DNA of 21,619 nt, taken from assembly GCA_023228725.1 (NCBI GenBank), contig JALOAQ010000046.1:1-21619 (forward strand), read 5' to 3'. This DNA is from Bacteroidales bacterium (GTDB taxonomy: Bacteria > Bacteroidota > Bacteroidia > Bacteroidales > ML635J-15). Numbering within the stretch: the first letter of the stretch is position 1; every line of letters starts with the position of its first letter. The notes below the pieces were generated by a model, which had not been told where the DNA came from, searched no databases, and saw only the letters and a list, made by a program, of their open reading frames with translations. The position numbers were made by a program, and so were the translations under genes. Shown here piece after piece: positions 1 to 8,292 of the stretch.

Positions 1-3
1 TTG

Positions 4-11
4 TATTTTTG
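4..11 (+). promoter_or_regulatory. Bacteroidota-type -7 element at window edge
   Basis: The octamer TATTTTTG fits the Bacteroidota -7 consensus TAnnTTTG exactly. A start of transcription some 5-8 bases downstream would fall at about 16-19, at the left arm of the large inverted repeat at 14-59. The -33 element would lie outside the window, so only half of the promoter can be judged. Confidence 0.4.
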
Positions 12-13
12 CT

Positions 14-90
14 CATAGTTGTAATGATATGTTTTAAGCGACACAAAATTACAACTATGGGGCGAGATTTCGGTCAAGCCCCTTTATTTA
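14..90 (+). ncRNA. Candidate small structured RNA with its own promoter and terminator
   Basis: A perfect 12-bp inverted repeat (CATAGTTGTAAT at 14-25 with ATTACAACTATG at 48-59, 22-base loop) is followed at once by a second hairpin, GGGGC at 59-63 with GCCCC at 78-82, which can hold an inner GAT-TTCG-GTC stem. A T-rich run follows at 83-100, as in an intrinsic terminator. With the -7 element at 4-11 this makes a self-contained transcription unit of about 75 bases with no open reading frame. Its identity is unknown. Small antisense RNA and tracrRNA (anti-repeat plus terminal hairpin) are possibilities; the flank that would decide is outside the window. Confidence 0.35.
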
Positions 91-153
91 TTTTAAATTT
101 TTTAATATTTTTGTCGGTCAGTAGTGAATTATAATATAATTAAATAAAATATT

Positions 154-190
154 AAAGCCTGTACTTCTTTTATGTACAGGCTTTTTTTAT
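154..190 (+). terminator. Strong intrinsic terminator
   Basis: An 11-bp perfect stem, AAAGCCTGTAC at 154-164 with GTACAGGCTTT at 174-184, has a 9-base loop and continues into a T run (182-188). It would end rightward transcripts entering from the window edge or from the TAnnTTTG match at 106-113, and it isolates the glycosyltransferase gene at 207 from upstream transcription. Confidence 0.8.
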
Positions 191-195
191 TTTTG
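188..195 (+). promoter_or_regulatory. Possible -7 element for the glycosyltransferase gene
   Basis: TATTTTTG matches TAnnTTTG and ends 11 bases before the ATG at 207, which would give an almost leaderless transcript. It overlaps the T tract of the terminator, and no convincing -33 TTTG was found 19-20 bases upstream, so this assignment is weak. Confidence 0.3.
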
Positions 196-206
196 TAAAA
201 CATTAA

Positions 207-1313
207 ATGAGCTTTATTTGGATAAATATTGGGTTAATTGCAATCTATTTGATTGTTATCTTAATATTTACTATTGTATTTATAAAAAGAAAAACTTTTG
301 CCGAAAAATGTAATGATTTTTCAAAAAAAATAAGCCTTATTGTCGCTTTTAGAAACGAAAAAAAGAATCTTAAAAATCTAATTAACAGCTTGTTAAATCA
401 AAATAATGCTCCAAGTTTTGAAATTATTTTAGTAAACGACCATAGCGAAGATAATTTTATGGAATTTTTGGATTTATTTCGTGATGAAAGAATTAAAATT
501 TTTAATTTACCTGATGGACTTATAGGCAAAAAAGCAGCATTAAGGTATGGAATTTCACAATCTCAAGGCGAGATATTATTTTTTACAGATGCAGATTGTG
601 TTTTACCTAAAAATTGGATTTCAACTATGTTGGCATATCAACAAAAAAACAATGTACAAATGCTTTGCGGACCTGTAAAATTTAAAAATTCCAAAAAATT
701 TCTTGATAAAATATTTGCTTTAGAATTTATGAGCATGACTGGTAGTGGAGCAGCAGGATTTTTTATAAATAAACCTTTTATGTGTAATGCCGCAAATTAT
801 TGTGTTTGTAGAAGTGTTTTAAGTGAAGTTGAGGAAAAAGGTTTTAATGAAAGATATTCTTCTGGTGATGATGTGTTTTTATTGCATTATGTGTCCTCAA
901 AATATAAAGTAGATTTTTTGAAATCATATGAAGTCTGTGTTGAAACTCCGGCACCTTTTTCTTTGCAATCTTTTTTTAATCAGCGAGTTAGGTGGGCTTC
1001 TAAGCTTTCTGGTTATAGAAATGTATTTGCAATTTTTATGGGTATTATAACATATATTTCGGCTTTTTCTTTGATTTTATTGGCAGTTTTAAGTTTGTTT
1101 TTTACAAAATATTATACTTTGCTACTTGCCCTTTTTGTTGTAAAACTTATTGTTGAATTATTATTTTTAATACCTATAAGTAAATTTTATAAACAGGAAA
1201 AATATTTAATTTATTTGCCTATATTACAATTATTTCATCCTTTATATATAGTATTTATTCCTTTATTTTCTGTTTTTTACAAACCTAAATGGAAAAATCG
1301 TAAAATTCGATAA
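207..1313 (+). CDS. Family 2 glycosyltransferase, membrane-anchored
   Basis: A 368-residue GT-A fold glycosyltransferase that should transfer a sugar from a nucleotide-sugar donor during cell-envelope glycan or glycolipid synthesis. An N-terminal membrane helix (about residues 5-26) precedes the catalytic domain. The start of the fold (SLIVAFRNE, 43-51) and VNDHSED (76-82) are typical. The metal-binding DAD lies at 128-130, a GDD acceptor-side motif at 220-222, and QRVRW at 259-263 matches the QxxRW motif of processive family 2 enzymes. Two or three hydrophobic helices (about 273-350) close the protein. The order is that of membrane-bound family 2 enzymes; the substrate cannot be read from the sequence. 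It stands alone and converges on recQ with a single base between the stop codons. Confidence 0.85.
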   Translation: MSFIWINIGLIAIYLIVILIFTIVFIKRKTFAEKCNDFSKKISLIVAFRNEKKNLKNLINSLLNQNNAPSFEIILVNDHSEDNFMEFLDLFRDERIKIFNLPDGLIGKKAALRYGISQSQGEILFFTDADCVLPKNWISTMLAYQQKNNVQMLCGPVKFKNSKKFLDKIFALEFMSMTGSGAAGFFINKPFMCNAANYCVCRSVLSEVEEKGFNERYSSGDDVFLLHYVSSKYKVDFLKSYEVCVETPAPFSLQSFFNQRVRWASKLSGYRNVFAIFMGIITYISAFSLILLAVLSLFFTKYYTLLLALFVVKLIVELLFLIPISKFYKQEKYLIYLPILQLFHPLYIVFIPLFSVFYKPKWKNRKIR

Positions 1314-1314
1314 T

Positions 1315-3498
1315 TTAGTTGGCAACTTCAGACATAAATTTAATTCTAACTAATCTAATTTCTTCTTCTGTATAAGATTCGCTTTCTAATTCTGCAAGTG
1401 CGTCTTCTACGGAGTCAGATTCTGCTTCTTCTCTAAAATAAGCAAATATATCATCTATAATCTCTTCATCTAAAATAGAATTTAAGTAATATCCTATATC
1501 TATTTTAGTTCCGGAATTTACAATAGCTTCTATTTCTTCAAGAAGTTCATCCATTTCTATTCCAAGTGCATTGCAAATTTCGTCTAAAGGCATTTTTCTA
1601 TCAATATTTTTAATTATAAAAACTTTATTTGTTGATTTATTAACAACTGATTTAATAACAAAATCCTTAGGTCTATCTATTTCGTTTTCAATCACATATG
1701 CCTTGATAAGTTTAATAAATTCTGTGCCATATTTTTGAGCTTTTCCTTGTCCTACTCCTGAAATTGTTGTTAATTCTTCCATTGTAATAGGATATTGAAT
1801 AACCATATCTTGCAGTGAAGGGTCGCTAAAAATCACATAAGGTGGTAATTTGTGTTTTTTTGCAATTGATTTTCTTAAATCTTTTAACATTGCAAACAAT
1901 TCTTCATCAGTTGCAGAACCACCACCATATACCCCTTCGTTATCATTGTCTAAATCTTCGTAATTATGATCTTTTGTAAGCATAAAAGAATAAGGTCTGT
2001 CGTAATAATTTCTACCTTTTTCTGTGATTTTTAAAAGACCGTAATTAATAATTTCTTTTTCAATAAATTGAGCAATAAGCATTTGTCTAATAACTGCTTT
2101 CCAATGTCGGGCTTGGTCATATCCACCCGTTCCATAAATTGGTAAATCTTGATGTTTAAAAGTTGAAATTTCAGCAGATTTTTTGCCAACAAGAATATTT
2201 ACAATATGATCTGCTTTAAACTTTTCTTTTACGAGCATTATTGTTTCTAAAATTGTTAAAATATCTTCTTGTCCTTCAAATTTTGGTTTTGGATTTAAGC
2301 AATTATCACAATTTCCACAATCTTCTTTCATTTCTTCACCAAAATAATTTAGCAATTGTCTAACTCTACAAACGCTTGATTCTGCGTAAGATACAGTGTC
2401 AAAAAGCAATTGTTTTCCAATTTCTTGCTCACTTACAGGTTTTCCCTGCATAAACTTTTCGAGTTTTTGAATGTCGTCGTAACTATAAAAAGTTATACAT
2501 TTTCCTTCACCGCCATCTCTACCTGCTCTACCGGTTTCTTGATAATATCCTTCCAAACTTTTTGGAATATTATAGTGTATAACAAATCTTACGTCTGGTT
2601 TATCTATTCCCATTCCAAAAGCAATAGTTGCTACAATAATATTTGCTTCTTCGTTTAAGAACATATCTTGATTTCGCGAGCGTATTGCAGCTTCCATTCC
2701 AGCGTGATAAGCCAATGCTTTAATGTCGTTAACAACTAACATTTCTGTTAATTCTTCAACTTTTCTTCTACTTAAACAATAAATTATTCCGGATTTTCCG
2801 GGATTGTTTTTTATATATCTAATAATTTCTTTTGAAGCTTTTATTTTTGGTCTAACTTCATAATATAAATTATGTCTGCGAAAAGATGCTTTAAAAACTT
2901 TAGCATCTAACATGTCTAAGTTTTTTTGAATATCATGTTGAACCTTTGGAGTGGCAGTAGCTGTTAAAGCCATTATAGGAGTTCTCCCAATTTCATTAAC
3001 AATGGGTCTTATTTTTCTGTATTCTGGTCTAAAGTCATGCCCCCACTCACTAATACAGTGTGCCTCGTCAATTGCAAAAAAAGATATTTTAAATTTTTTC
3101 ATAAATTCAACATTATCTTCTTTGCTAAGCGATTCAGGAGCTACATATAAAAGCTTGGTTTTTCCGCTTATCACATCGTCTTTTACAACAGCTATCTCGG
3201 TTTTATTTAAGGATGAGTTTAAAAAATGAGCAACACCATTATCCAAACTAAATCCTCGCATAGTGTCAACTTGGTTTTTCATTAATGCAATTAATGGGGA
3301 AATTACAATTGCAGTTCCTTCTAATAATAGGGCAGGTAATTGATAACATAATGATTTGCCACCACCTGTTGGCATCAACACAAAAGAGTCGTGTCCTTCA
3401 AGCAAACTTATAATAACTTCTTTCTGTTGACCTTTGAAATTGTCAAAGCCAAAATATTTTTTTAGTACGTTAAATACTTGTTTTTCTTTATCTATCAT
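1315..3498 (-). CDS. recQ: ATP-dependent DNA helicase RecQ
   Basis: A 727-residue superfamily 2 3'-5' DNA helicase that unwinds branched DNA in recombination and repair. Walker A is MPTGGGKS at 42-49, the DEAH box at 144-147 is followed by the RecQ-specific aromatic-rich loop (CISEWGHDFRPEY), motif III is TATATP at 179-184, and motif VI is QETGRAGRDG at 320-329. The RecQ zinc site has C377, C394, C397 and C400, followed by the winged-helix RQC region and a single HRDC domain (about 530-615). Roughly 110 further residues, acidic near the end, extend beyond HRDC, making it longer than the E. coli enzyme (about 610) but ordinary for Bacteroidota. It is divergent from kdsD and has its own well-formed promoter. 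Confidence 0.96.
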   Translation of the reverse strand: MIDKEKQVFNVLKKYFGFDNFKGQQKEVIISLLEGHDSFVLMPTGGGKSLCYQLPALLLEGTAIVISPLIALMKNQVDTMRGFSLDNGVAHFLNSSLNKTEIAVVKDDVISGKTKLLYVAPESLSKEDNVEFMKKFKISFFAIDEAHCISEWGHDFRPEYRKIRPIVNEIGRTPIMALTATATPKVQHDIQKNLDMLDAKVFKASFRRHNLYYEVRPKIKASKEIIRYIKNNPGKSGIIYCLSRRKVEELTEMLVVNDIKALAYHAGMEAAIRSRNQDMFLNEEANIIVATIAFGMGIDKPDVRFVIHYNIPKSLEGYYQETGRAGRDGGEGKCITFYSYDDIQKLEKFMQGKPVSEQEIGKQLLFDTVSYAESSVCRVRQLLNYFGEEMKEDCGNCDNCLNPKPKFEGQEDILTILETIMLVKEKFKADHIVNILVGKKSAEISTFKHQDLPIYGTGGYDQARHWKAVIRQMLIAQFIEKEIINYGLLKITEKGRNYYDRPYSFMLTKDHNYEDLDNDNEGVYGGGSATDEELFAMLKDLRKSIAKKHKLPPYVIFSDPSLQDMVIQYPITMEELTTISGVGQGKAQKYGTEFIKLIKAYVIENEIDRPKDFVIKSVVNKSTNKVFIIKNIDRKMPLDEICNALGIEMDELLEEIEAIVNSGTKIDIGYYLNSILDEEIIDDIFAYFREEAESDSVEDALAELESESYTEEEIRLVRIKFMSEVAN

Positions 3499-3540
3499 TC
3501 AATTTTCTTTATCTATAGTTAAAATAATAATCTTAATATT

Positions 3541-3571
3541 CAAAGATAAAAATTAAATTTTAATGTGCAAA
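3541..3571 (-). promoter_or_regulatory. recQ promoter
   Basis: On the minus strand TTTG (3568-3571), a 19-base spacer and TATCTTTG (3541-3548) give a full Bacteroidota -33/-7 promoter. Transcription should begin near 3534, leaving a leader of about 36 bases before the ATG at 3498. Confidence 0.7.
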
Positions 3572-3610
3572 TGTTTTTTAACTCATTTAAGTAATTTTTT
3601 TTCTTTAAAC

Positions 3611-3641
3611 TTTCCTAAAAAGTAAATAAATACTAATTTAG
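3611..3641 (+). promoter_or_regulatory. Weak candidate promoter for kdsD
   Basis: TAATTTAG at 3634-3641 differs from TAnnTTTG at one position, and TTTC sits 19 bases upstream at 3611-3614. The spacing to the ATG at 3655 is suitable. Two imperfect elements make it tentative. Confidence 0.3.
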
Positions 3642-3654
3642 CAAAAAAAAACAA

Positions 3655-4632
3655 ATGCAAAAGAACGATATTGGGAAAATTATAGAAATTGCAAAAAAAA
3701 CCATTATTATAGAAGCAGAATCTATTTCAAATTTAGTTAATTTTATAGATGTTAAGTTTGCGGAAGTTGTTGAAAAAATTTTTGAATCAACTGGTAGGGT
3801 TATAATAACAGGTATCGGTAAAAGTGCAAATATTGGGAATAAAATTGTTGCGAGTTTTAATTCTACAGGTACTCCTGCAATCTTTATGCATGCCGCTGAC
3901 GCTATACATGGTGATTTGGGGATTGTACAAAAAGATGATATTGTAATTTGTTTATCAAAAAGTGGAAATACTCCGGAAATTAAAGTTTTAATTCCTTTAA
4001 TAAGAAATAATGGAAATTTATTAGTCGCAATTGTTGGAGACGAAAATTCTTTTTTAGCAAAAAGTGCAGATTATGTTTTATTAACAAAAGTTGATAGCGA
4101 AGCCTGTCCTAATAATTTGGCTCCAACATCAAGTACTACTGCTCAATTAGTTATGGGTGATGCTCTAATGGTGGCTTTGTTGCAAATGCGTGGCTTTACT
4201 ACAGAAGATTTTGCAAGGTTTCACCCCGGTGGTTCTTTAGGAAAAAAACTTTATCTGAGAGTGGACGATATTTATGTTCAAAATGCTATGCCAAAAGTGA
4301 AACCTAAGGATAATATTAAAAAAGTTATTTCGGAAATTACCAGTAAAAGACTTGGAGCCACAGCAGTTGTGGATGAAAATGATATGCTTTTAGGTATAAT
4401 AACAGACGGAGATTTAAGAAGAATGTTAGAAAAATTTCCTTCAGAGTTTACCAATTTGAATGCTAAAAATATTATGTCGGACAAACCAAAAGTTGTTGAA
4501 AAAAATTGTTTAGCCATAAATGCACTTTCTATAATTAGAAAAAATAATATTAGCCAAATAATTGTGGTAAATGAAAATAAATATTTAGGTATTGTGCATT
4601 TACACGACTTAATGCGAGAAGGGATAGTATAA
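3655..4632 (+). CDS. kdsD: D-arabinose 5-phosphate isomerase (KdsD/KpsF family)
   Basis: A 325-residue enzyme that interconverts ribulose 5-phosphate and arabinose 5-phosphate, the first committed step of Kdo synthesis for lipopolysaccharide. The SIS sugar-phosphate isomerase domain has GIGKSANIGNK (53-63), HGDLG (85-89) and SKSGNTPEIK (101-110). Residues matching the active site described for E. coli KdsD are present: K56, E108, E149 and H190 (in FHPGGSLG). Two CBS domains follow at about 208-325. Length and order are full for the family. A CBS-containing isomerase is expected of KdsD/KpsF/GutQ; which paralogue it is cannot be told from sequence alone, but housekeeping KdsD fits the core neighbourhood beside recQ. 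Confidence 0.92.
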   Translation: MQKNDIGKIIEIAKKTIIIEAESISNLVNFIDVKFAEVVEKIFESTGRVIITGIGKSANIGNKIVASFNSTGTPAIFMHAADAIHGDLGIVQKDDIVICLSKSGNTPEIKVLIPLIRNNGNLLVAIVGDENSFLAKSADYVLLTKVDSEACPNNLAPTSSTTAQLVMGDALMVALLQMRGFTTEDFARFHPGGSLGKKLYLRVDDIYVQNAMPKVKPKDNIKKVISEITSKRLGATAVVDENDMLLGIITDGDLRRMLEKFPSEFTNLNAKNIMSDKPKVVEKNCLAINALSIIRKNNISQIIVVNENKYLGIVHLHDLMREGIV

Positions 4633-4675
4633 TATTTATTAGTAATATTAATTCAAATTAAATATATTATCCTTT

Positions 4676-5758
4676 TTATTTCTTTTTGATTTTTAATCTC
4701 TGCCCAATTCTTAATTTTGATGGGTCGCTAATTCCATTTAATTGCATTATGCCATCAGAAGTTGTTCCTGGAAATTTTTTAGAAATTGAATATGGATTAT
4801 CCCCGGACTGTACAGTGTAATATTCATATGCCGGGTCTTCTTTTGTTTCGGCTTTTGTGCTTGTACTCGTACTTTGTCCTGCTAACCTCTGTTTATCGTC
4901 ATAATTCATTTGGTCAACTCCAATATAAGTTGATACAAGCGCATCTTTTACATAAACTTTAAGTTTTTGCCCAATAGAAAGTCTGCTTGAACCAAGTCCG
5001 TTCCATGCCATTAATTCATTAAGCGAGACTTTATACCAAGAAGCAATTCTACCAAGAACATCGCCAGATTTTACAGTATAAATAAGCTCTGTCGTTCCTT
5101 CTGGTTGTTGGGCTAAAATTATAGCCTGTTTATTTTCATTATAAATATCAAAATTTTGATGTTTATATTTCTCCATTAAGCTATCATTCCACTGGCGTAA
5201 ATAAAACTCGTCTGGTAAACGAGTTGCATATAAATACCTATTAATATAGTAGGAGTGGTCGGCAAAATTTTCAATTACTAAACCTGCATGACTTGCAGAA
5301 TGAATCATAATAAATGAATCAGGAACTTTTTCAATTACCATTGCAACATGACCTATTGTATTGTTTGTTGCCGAACGGGTTTTAAAATATACTAAATCGC
5401 CGGCTTGCACACTATCTATAGAAACTCTGTCGCCCATTATACTCGAATTTATTGGTAAACGTGGCATAGGTAAATTAAAGTGCCTGTGAATATGAAATAT
5501 AAACCCACTACAATCAAAACCGGCAGGTGTAATTCCGCCCCAACGATATTTTAATCCAACAAAAGTTTTTCCGTATTCAATAATTGAATCTATTAGCTGT
5601 GTCCTAATTATTTTAATAGAATCTTTATCAACAAGTTTTGCAATTTCATTTTCAGAATTATTATTTTTAATACTTAAGCTATCTGTTTGCGACAAAACAT
5701 TATTGCATAAAGAACAGCAAGTCAAGCAAAATAATATGATTAAAAACTGTGTTTTCAT
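4676..5758 (-). CDS. Secreted NlpC/P60 peptidoglycan endopeptidase with two LysM domains
   Basis: A 360-residue exported cell-wall hydrolase expected to cut peptide stems of peptidoglycan. A hydrophobic signal sequence spans about residues 1-23 and is rich in cysteine (C11, C14, C15, C18); cleavage after LSQ or lipid attachment at one cysteine are both possible, as no canonical lipobox is clear. The NlpC/P60 domain holds the nucleophile C83 in FDCSGF, H137 in GHVAM and H153 in IMIHSASH as likely partner residues. LysM domains follow at about 226-270 and 312-357, each opening with YTV-SGD, and should hold the enzyme to glycan strands. The catalytic domain preceding the LysM repeats reverses the common order. 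It faces kdsD convergently and the acyltransferase gene divergently. Confidence 0.9.
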   Translation of the reverse strand: MKTQFLIILFCLTCCSLCNNVLSQTDSLSIKNNNSENEIAKLVDKDSIKIIRTQLIDSIIEYGKTFVGLKYRWGGITPAGFDCSGFIFHIHRHFNLPMPRLPINSSIMGDRVSIDSVQAGDLVYFKTRSATNNTIGHVAMVIEKVPDSFIMIHSASHAGLVIENFADHSYYINRYLYATRLPDEFYLRQWNDSLMEKYKHQNFDIYNENKQAIILAQQPEGTTELIYTVKSGDVLGRIASWYKVSLNELMAWNGLGSSRLSIGQKLKVYVKDALVSTYIGVDQMNYDDKQRLAGQSTSTSTKAETKEDPAYEYYTVQSGDNPYSISKKFPGTTSDGIMQLNGISDPSKLRIGQRLKIKKK

Positions 5759-5813
5759 TATATTATATTAAAGTATATCTTATTTTTTGAAAATAATTCA
5801 AATTTTATAAATG

Positions 5814-5821
5814 CAAAGATA
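5814..5821 (-). promoter_or_regulatory. -7 element for the NlpC/P60 gene
   Basis: TATCTTTG on the minus strand is an exact TAnnTTTG match, identical to the recQ -7 octamer, and would give a leader of about 50 bases. No clear -33 TTTG is visible at the right distance. Confidence 0.5.
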
Positions 5822-5850
5822 GAAAAGTTTTAAAAATCAGTAAATTTATT

Positions 5851-5858
5851 TAATTTTG
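5851..5858 (+). promoter_or_regulatory. -7 element for the acyltransferase operon
   Basis: TAATTTTG matches TAnnTTTG and predicts a start near 5865, just ahead of the ATG at 5873. It lies about 30 bases from the opposing -7 element of the NlpC/P60 gene, so the two promoters share a compact divergent control region. Confidence 0.5.
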
Positions 5859-5872
5859 TTGCGGTATAATTT

Positions 5873-6757
5873 ATGAAGTTTTTAGAATTTATAGCTTTTA
5901 GACTTTTAGTCGCTTTATTTTGGCTTTTGCCATTTTGGGCGATTTATATTTTGTCGGATTTTTTCTTTTTCCTTTTATATTATATAGTAAAATACCGTAG
6001 GGAGGTGGCTTTTGATAATTTGCAAAAATGCTTTCCGGGAAAATCTGAAAAAGAAATTGAGAAAATGAATAAAGAATTTTTTCGACATTTAACAGATATT
6101 AGCTTGGAGTCTATTAAGGGAATGAGTATAAACAAAAAAAGTTTAGATAAAAGATATAAAATTGAAAATGCTGAACTTATCAACTCTTATTTTGAGCAAA
6201 ATAAATCTGTGATGTGTCTTACAAGCCATTATGGAAATTGGGAATATGGAATTTTGGCAACTGATTCTGCAATAAAACATCAGGCTGTGGCATTGTATTT
6301 ACCTTTGAGCAATAAACTAAGCGAAAAATATGGTCTAAAACGCCGAGGAAGATTTGGAATGCAAATGCTTGAAGTTAGTAAAACTAAAAATATTTTTTTA
6401 ACTAAGCCCGAAAAACCTGTAGCTATTATTATGGCTGCCGACCAAAGTCCTGCAAATCTTGAAAAAGCATTTAAAATTACATTTTTAAATCGTCCTACTG
6501 CTTGTTTGTATGGACCAGAAGTTTATGCTAAAAAAGTTGGATTAGCAATTTTATATTTAAAAATATCTAAAACCAAAAGAGGACATTATATTTTAAAATT
6601 TGAAAAATTAATCGAATCACCAAAAAGTTTAGAAGAGGGCGAAGTAACAAAAATTTACTTCAATAGATTAGAAAAAGATATTTTAGCAAAACCTGAATAC
6701 TGGCTTTGGTCTCATAGACGCTGGAAACATAATTTAGATAACTATAAAATTTTATAA
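5873..6757 (+). CDS. Lysophospholipid/lipid A acyltransferase (LpxL/HtrB family)
   Basis: A 294-residue inner-membrane acyltransferase of the family that adds secondary acyl chains to lipid A or acyl groups to related lipids. An N-terminal hydrophobic region (about 7-38) anchors it. The catalytic HX4E motif is H119-YGNW-E124, within TSHYGNWE, and the conserved DQSP is at 190-193. Length is close to that usual for LpxL (about 300). The C-terminal YWLWSHRRWK is also typical. It is the first gene of an operon with the metallo-hydrolase at 6759, separated by one base. In Bacteroidota such genes may act on ornithine or other aminolipids, so the exact acceptor is left open. Confidence 0.88.
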   Translation: MKFLEFIAFRLLVALFWLLPFWAIYILSDFFFFLLYYIVKYRREVAFDNLQKCFPGKSEKEIEKMNKEFFRHLTDISLESIKGMSINKKSLDKRYKIENAELINSYFEQNKSVMCLTSHYGNWEYGILATDSAIKHQAVALYLPLSNKLSEKYGLKRRGRFGMQMLEVSKTKNIFLTKPEKPVAIIMAADQSPANLEKAFKITFLNRPTACLYGPEVYAKKVGLAILYLKISKTKRGHYILKFEKLIESPKSLEEGEVTKIYFNRLEKDILAKPEYWLWSHRRWKHNLDNYKIL

Positions 6758-6758
6758 T

Positions 6759-7397
6759 ATGGCAAAAATTAAATCTTTTGTTTTTAATGATTTTCAAACA
6801 AATGCTTATTTGATTTATGACGAAACAAATCAAGCTGTAATAATTGATGGTGCAACAAATTCCAATTATGAATACGAACAGTTAAAAAGCTTTTTAGAGA
6901 TAAATAATTTAAAATTAAAATATATTCTCAACACTCACGGACATTTGGACCATGTTTGTGGAAATTATTATTTAAAATCTACTTTCAATATTCCAATTAT
7001 GATGAGTTTTGAAGATAATTATTTGGTGGAAAATTCTTTAAACTTTGCCAAATCTTATGGCTTTTCTATAGAAAAACCACCGCAGGCAAATGTGGATTTA
7101 AAGGACAAAGATCTTATAAATTTTGGTAATACAATTATTGAAGTAATTACTTGCCCGGGGCATACGCCTGGAGGTGTTGCTTTTTATGTTGAAAAAGATA
7201 ATATTTTAATTTCCGGCGATTCTTTATTTATGCAAAGTATTGGTAGAACTGATTTGCCGGGAGGAAATTATGAAAAATTAATTCAAAGTATTAGTCAAAG
7301 AATTTTCACATTAAAACCACAAACTGTTGTTTATCCTGGTCATGGACCCGAAACAAATATTGAAAATGAGATTAAATATAATCCATTTTTTCAATAG
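6759..7397 (+). CDS. Metallo-beta-lactamase-fold hydrolase (glyoxalase II-like, YcbL type)
   Basis: A 212-residue cytoplasmic metallo-hydrolase. The dinuclear metal site is complete: THGHLDH with H60, H62, D64 and H65, then H135 in CPGHTPGG, D154 in SGDSLF and H195 in YPGHGPETN. The segment GRTDLPGG after the aspartate is typical of the short glyoxalase II-like YcbL group, which lacks the C-terminal substrate domain of true hydroxyacylglutathione hydrolase. The natural substrate is probably a thioester, but this is family inference. It starts one base after the acyltransferase stop codon, so the two are co-transcribed. No terminator is visible after it in the 67 bases before the chaN fragment. 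Confidence 0.88.
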   Translation: MAKIKSFVFNDFQTNAYLIYDETNQAVIIDGATNSNYEYEQLKSFLEINNLKLKYILNTHGHLDHVCGNYYLKSTFNIPIMMSFEDNYLVENSLNFAKSYGFSIEKPPQANVDLKDKDLINFGNTIIEVITCPGHTPGGVAFYVEKDNILISGDSLFMQSIGRTDLPGGNYEKLIQSISQRIFTLKPQTVVYPGHGPETNIENEIKYNPFFQ

Positions 7398-7464
7398 CAA
7401 AGCGGGTGGGGTAAATATGCAGGAAATAAATGTCTTTCCATTTAACTGTAAATAAATTATAATC

Positions 7465-7842
7465 TTAATAAGTTGCTGTCATATTCTCATTTACGCAAAT
7501 TGTAAAGTCGGCAATTCCTTGATTTTCTTTTTCTAATTTAGTAGTTTTAGTCTGCGAAATAGTTGTAATTGTAATAATATTTAATTCAGGATTTATTCTT
7601 TTTAAATACCAAAAAATACCTTCGTAATTATTTGAGTGATAAGCTCCGTTGATATGTAAAAAAATATGGTTTTTATCTAAATGTTTATTAATGAAATAAG
7701 CCATACTTGCATCTTTTATTGCTTGGGCTTTTGGCAAATTTTCAGAACCATGTCCCATTATCATGTTTAGCATAGCTTTATATCCTAGTAGTTCTGTATC
7801 ATATTCAATTGGTAAATCTGCCATCCATTGTTTTTCCTCTTT
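7465..7842 (-). pseudogene. Truncated copy of the chaN-like gene (3' 378 bases)
   Basis: These 378 bases align without gaps to 10799-11176, the 3' end of the intact ChaN-like gene; I count 14 mismatches (about 96% identity). Homology begins exactly at the stop codon and ends inside the codons for KEEKQW. The reading frame stays open and runs into unrelated DNA to a TTG at 7866, giving 133 codons, but the signal peptide and the N-terminal half with the GExH motif are missing. The first eight codons come from the adjacent repeat at 7853-7874. I treat it as a fragment and not a gene. It marks the left border of the accessory patch. Confidence 0.85.
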
Positions 7843-7852
7843 CAGTAAATGT

Positions 7853-7882
7853 ATATAACAATCCAAAACTGTCCTTATAATA
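7853..7882. repeat. Short dispersed repeat, copy 1 (IS-end-like)
   Basis: Bases 7853-7874 match 10093-10114 at 21 of 22 positions, in the same orientation, with the core CCAAAACTGTCC at 7863-7874. A less exact match (TATAATAA) follows. It begins about ten bases from the point where the chaN homology stops. The related copy at 10093 carries a second repeat unit, an arrangement like the multiple terminal repeats of IS21-family elements. That family assignment is inference; no transposase is present. Confidence 0.55.
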
Positions 7883-8292
7883 AGTTAAAAGTTGAAAATT
7901 AAAAGAGGCTTCTTCGTTTTTCGCTTCGCTCAAAACTCGAAGAGAAACATCCACTAATTACACGAATTTTGGCTTCGAGCTTTTCGCTACGCTCCCAAAA
8001 AGTAGAAAGTAGAACTTTTTCAAGAAATAAAATTAGGATAAAACCTAAATTATAAAATTTTTAGCTAAATTTTTAAAGAAAAACAGTTAAAAACATTTGT
8101 TTTATAAAAACAATTAATATTTTTGTAAAAGATAACACGCAACAAACTATCGGGTTATTTATGAATATGGGTGTATAAGAGAGAGTTTGGGGCGTGTGTA
8201 AATGAGTTCTTGGCATATTAGAAAAACACAACAGTCAGACACAATAATCTTAATGACTTGACCGTTTGAAGAGAAACCAAAAAATATAGAAA
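7883..8292. other. Gene-free stretch with a promoter and a long-range palindrome
   Basis: No convincing reading frame was found. TTTG at 8096-8099, 18 bases, and TATTTTTG at 8118-8125 form a good promoter facing the membrane-protein gene. Transcription from about 8132 gives a leader of about 160 bases. That leader opens with a palindrome: ACACGC (8135-8140) pairs with GCGTGT (8192-8197) and CAAACT (8143-8148) with AGTTTG (8184-8189), with a symmetric two-base mismatch between the boxes and a 35-base loop. Confidence 0.5.
8096..8125 (+). promoter_or_regulatory. Promoter of the orphan membrane-protein gene
   Basis: TTTG (8096-8099), an 18-base spacer and TATTTTTG (8118-8125) fit the Bacteroidota -33/-7 pattern. 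The start would be near 8132, at the beginning of the palindromic leader. Confidence 0.5.

Noticed and set aside
14..59. CRISPR array
   Set aside because: Only one copy of the inverted repeat is visible; no spaced repeats follow within the window.
4630..4650. AT-only inverted repeat after kdsD as a terminator
   Set aside because: Seven A/T pairs have too little stability to be informative in such AT-rich DNA.
7465..7866. 133-codon frame as a real gene
   Set aside because: It uses TTG inside the IS-like repeat as start and lacks the first half of the ChaN-like protein, including signal peptide and GExH motif; best seen as a fragment.
8135..8197. Integron attC site
   Set aside because: The pattern RYYYAAC with GTTRRRY fails (third base of the left box is G and the GTT does not pair as required); no integrase gene is in the window.
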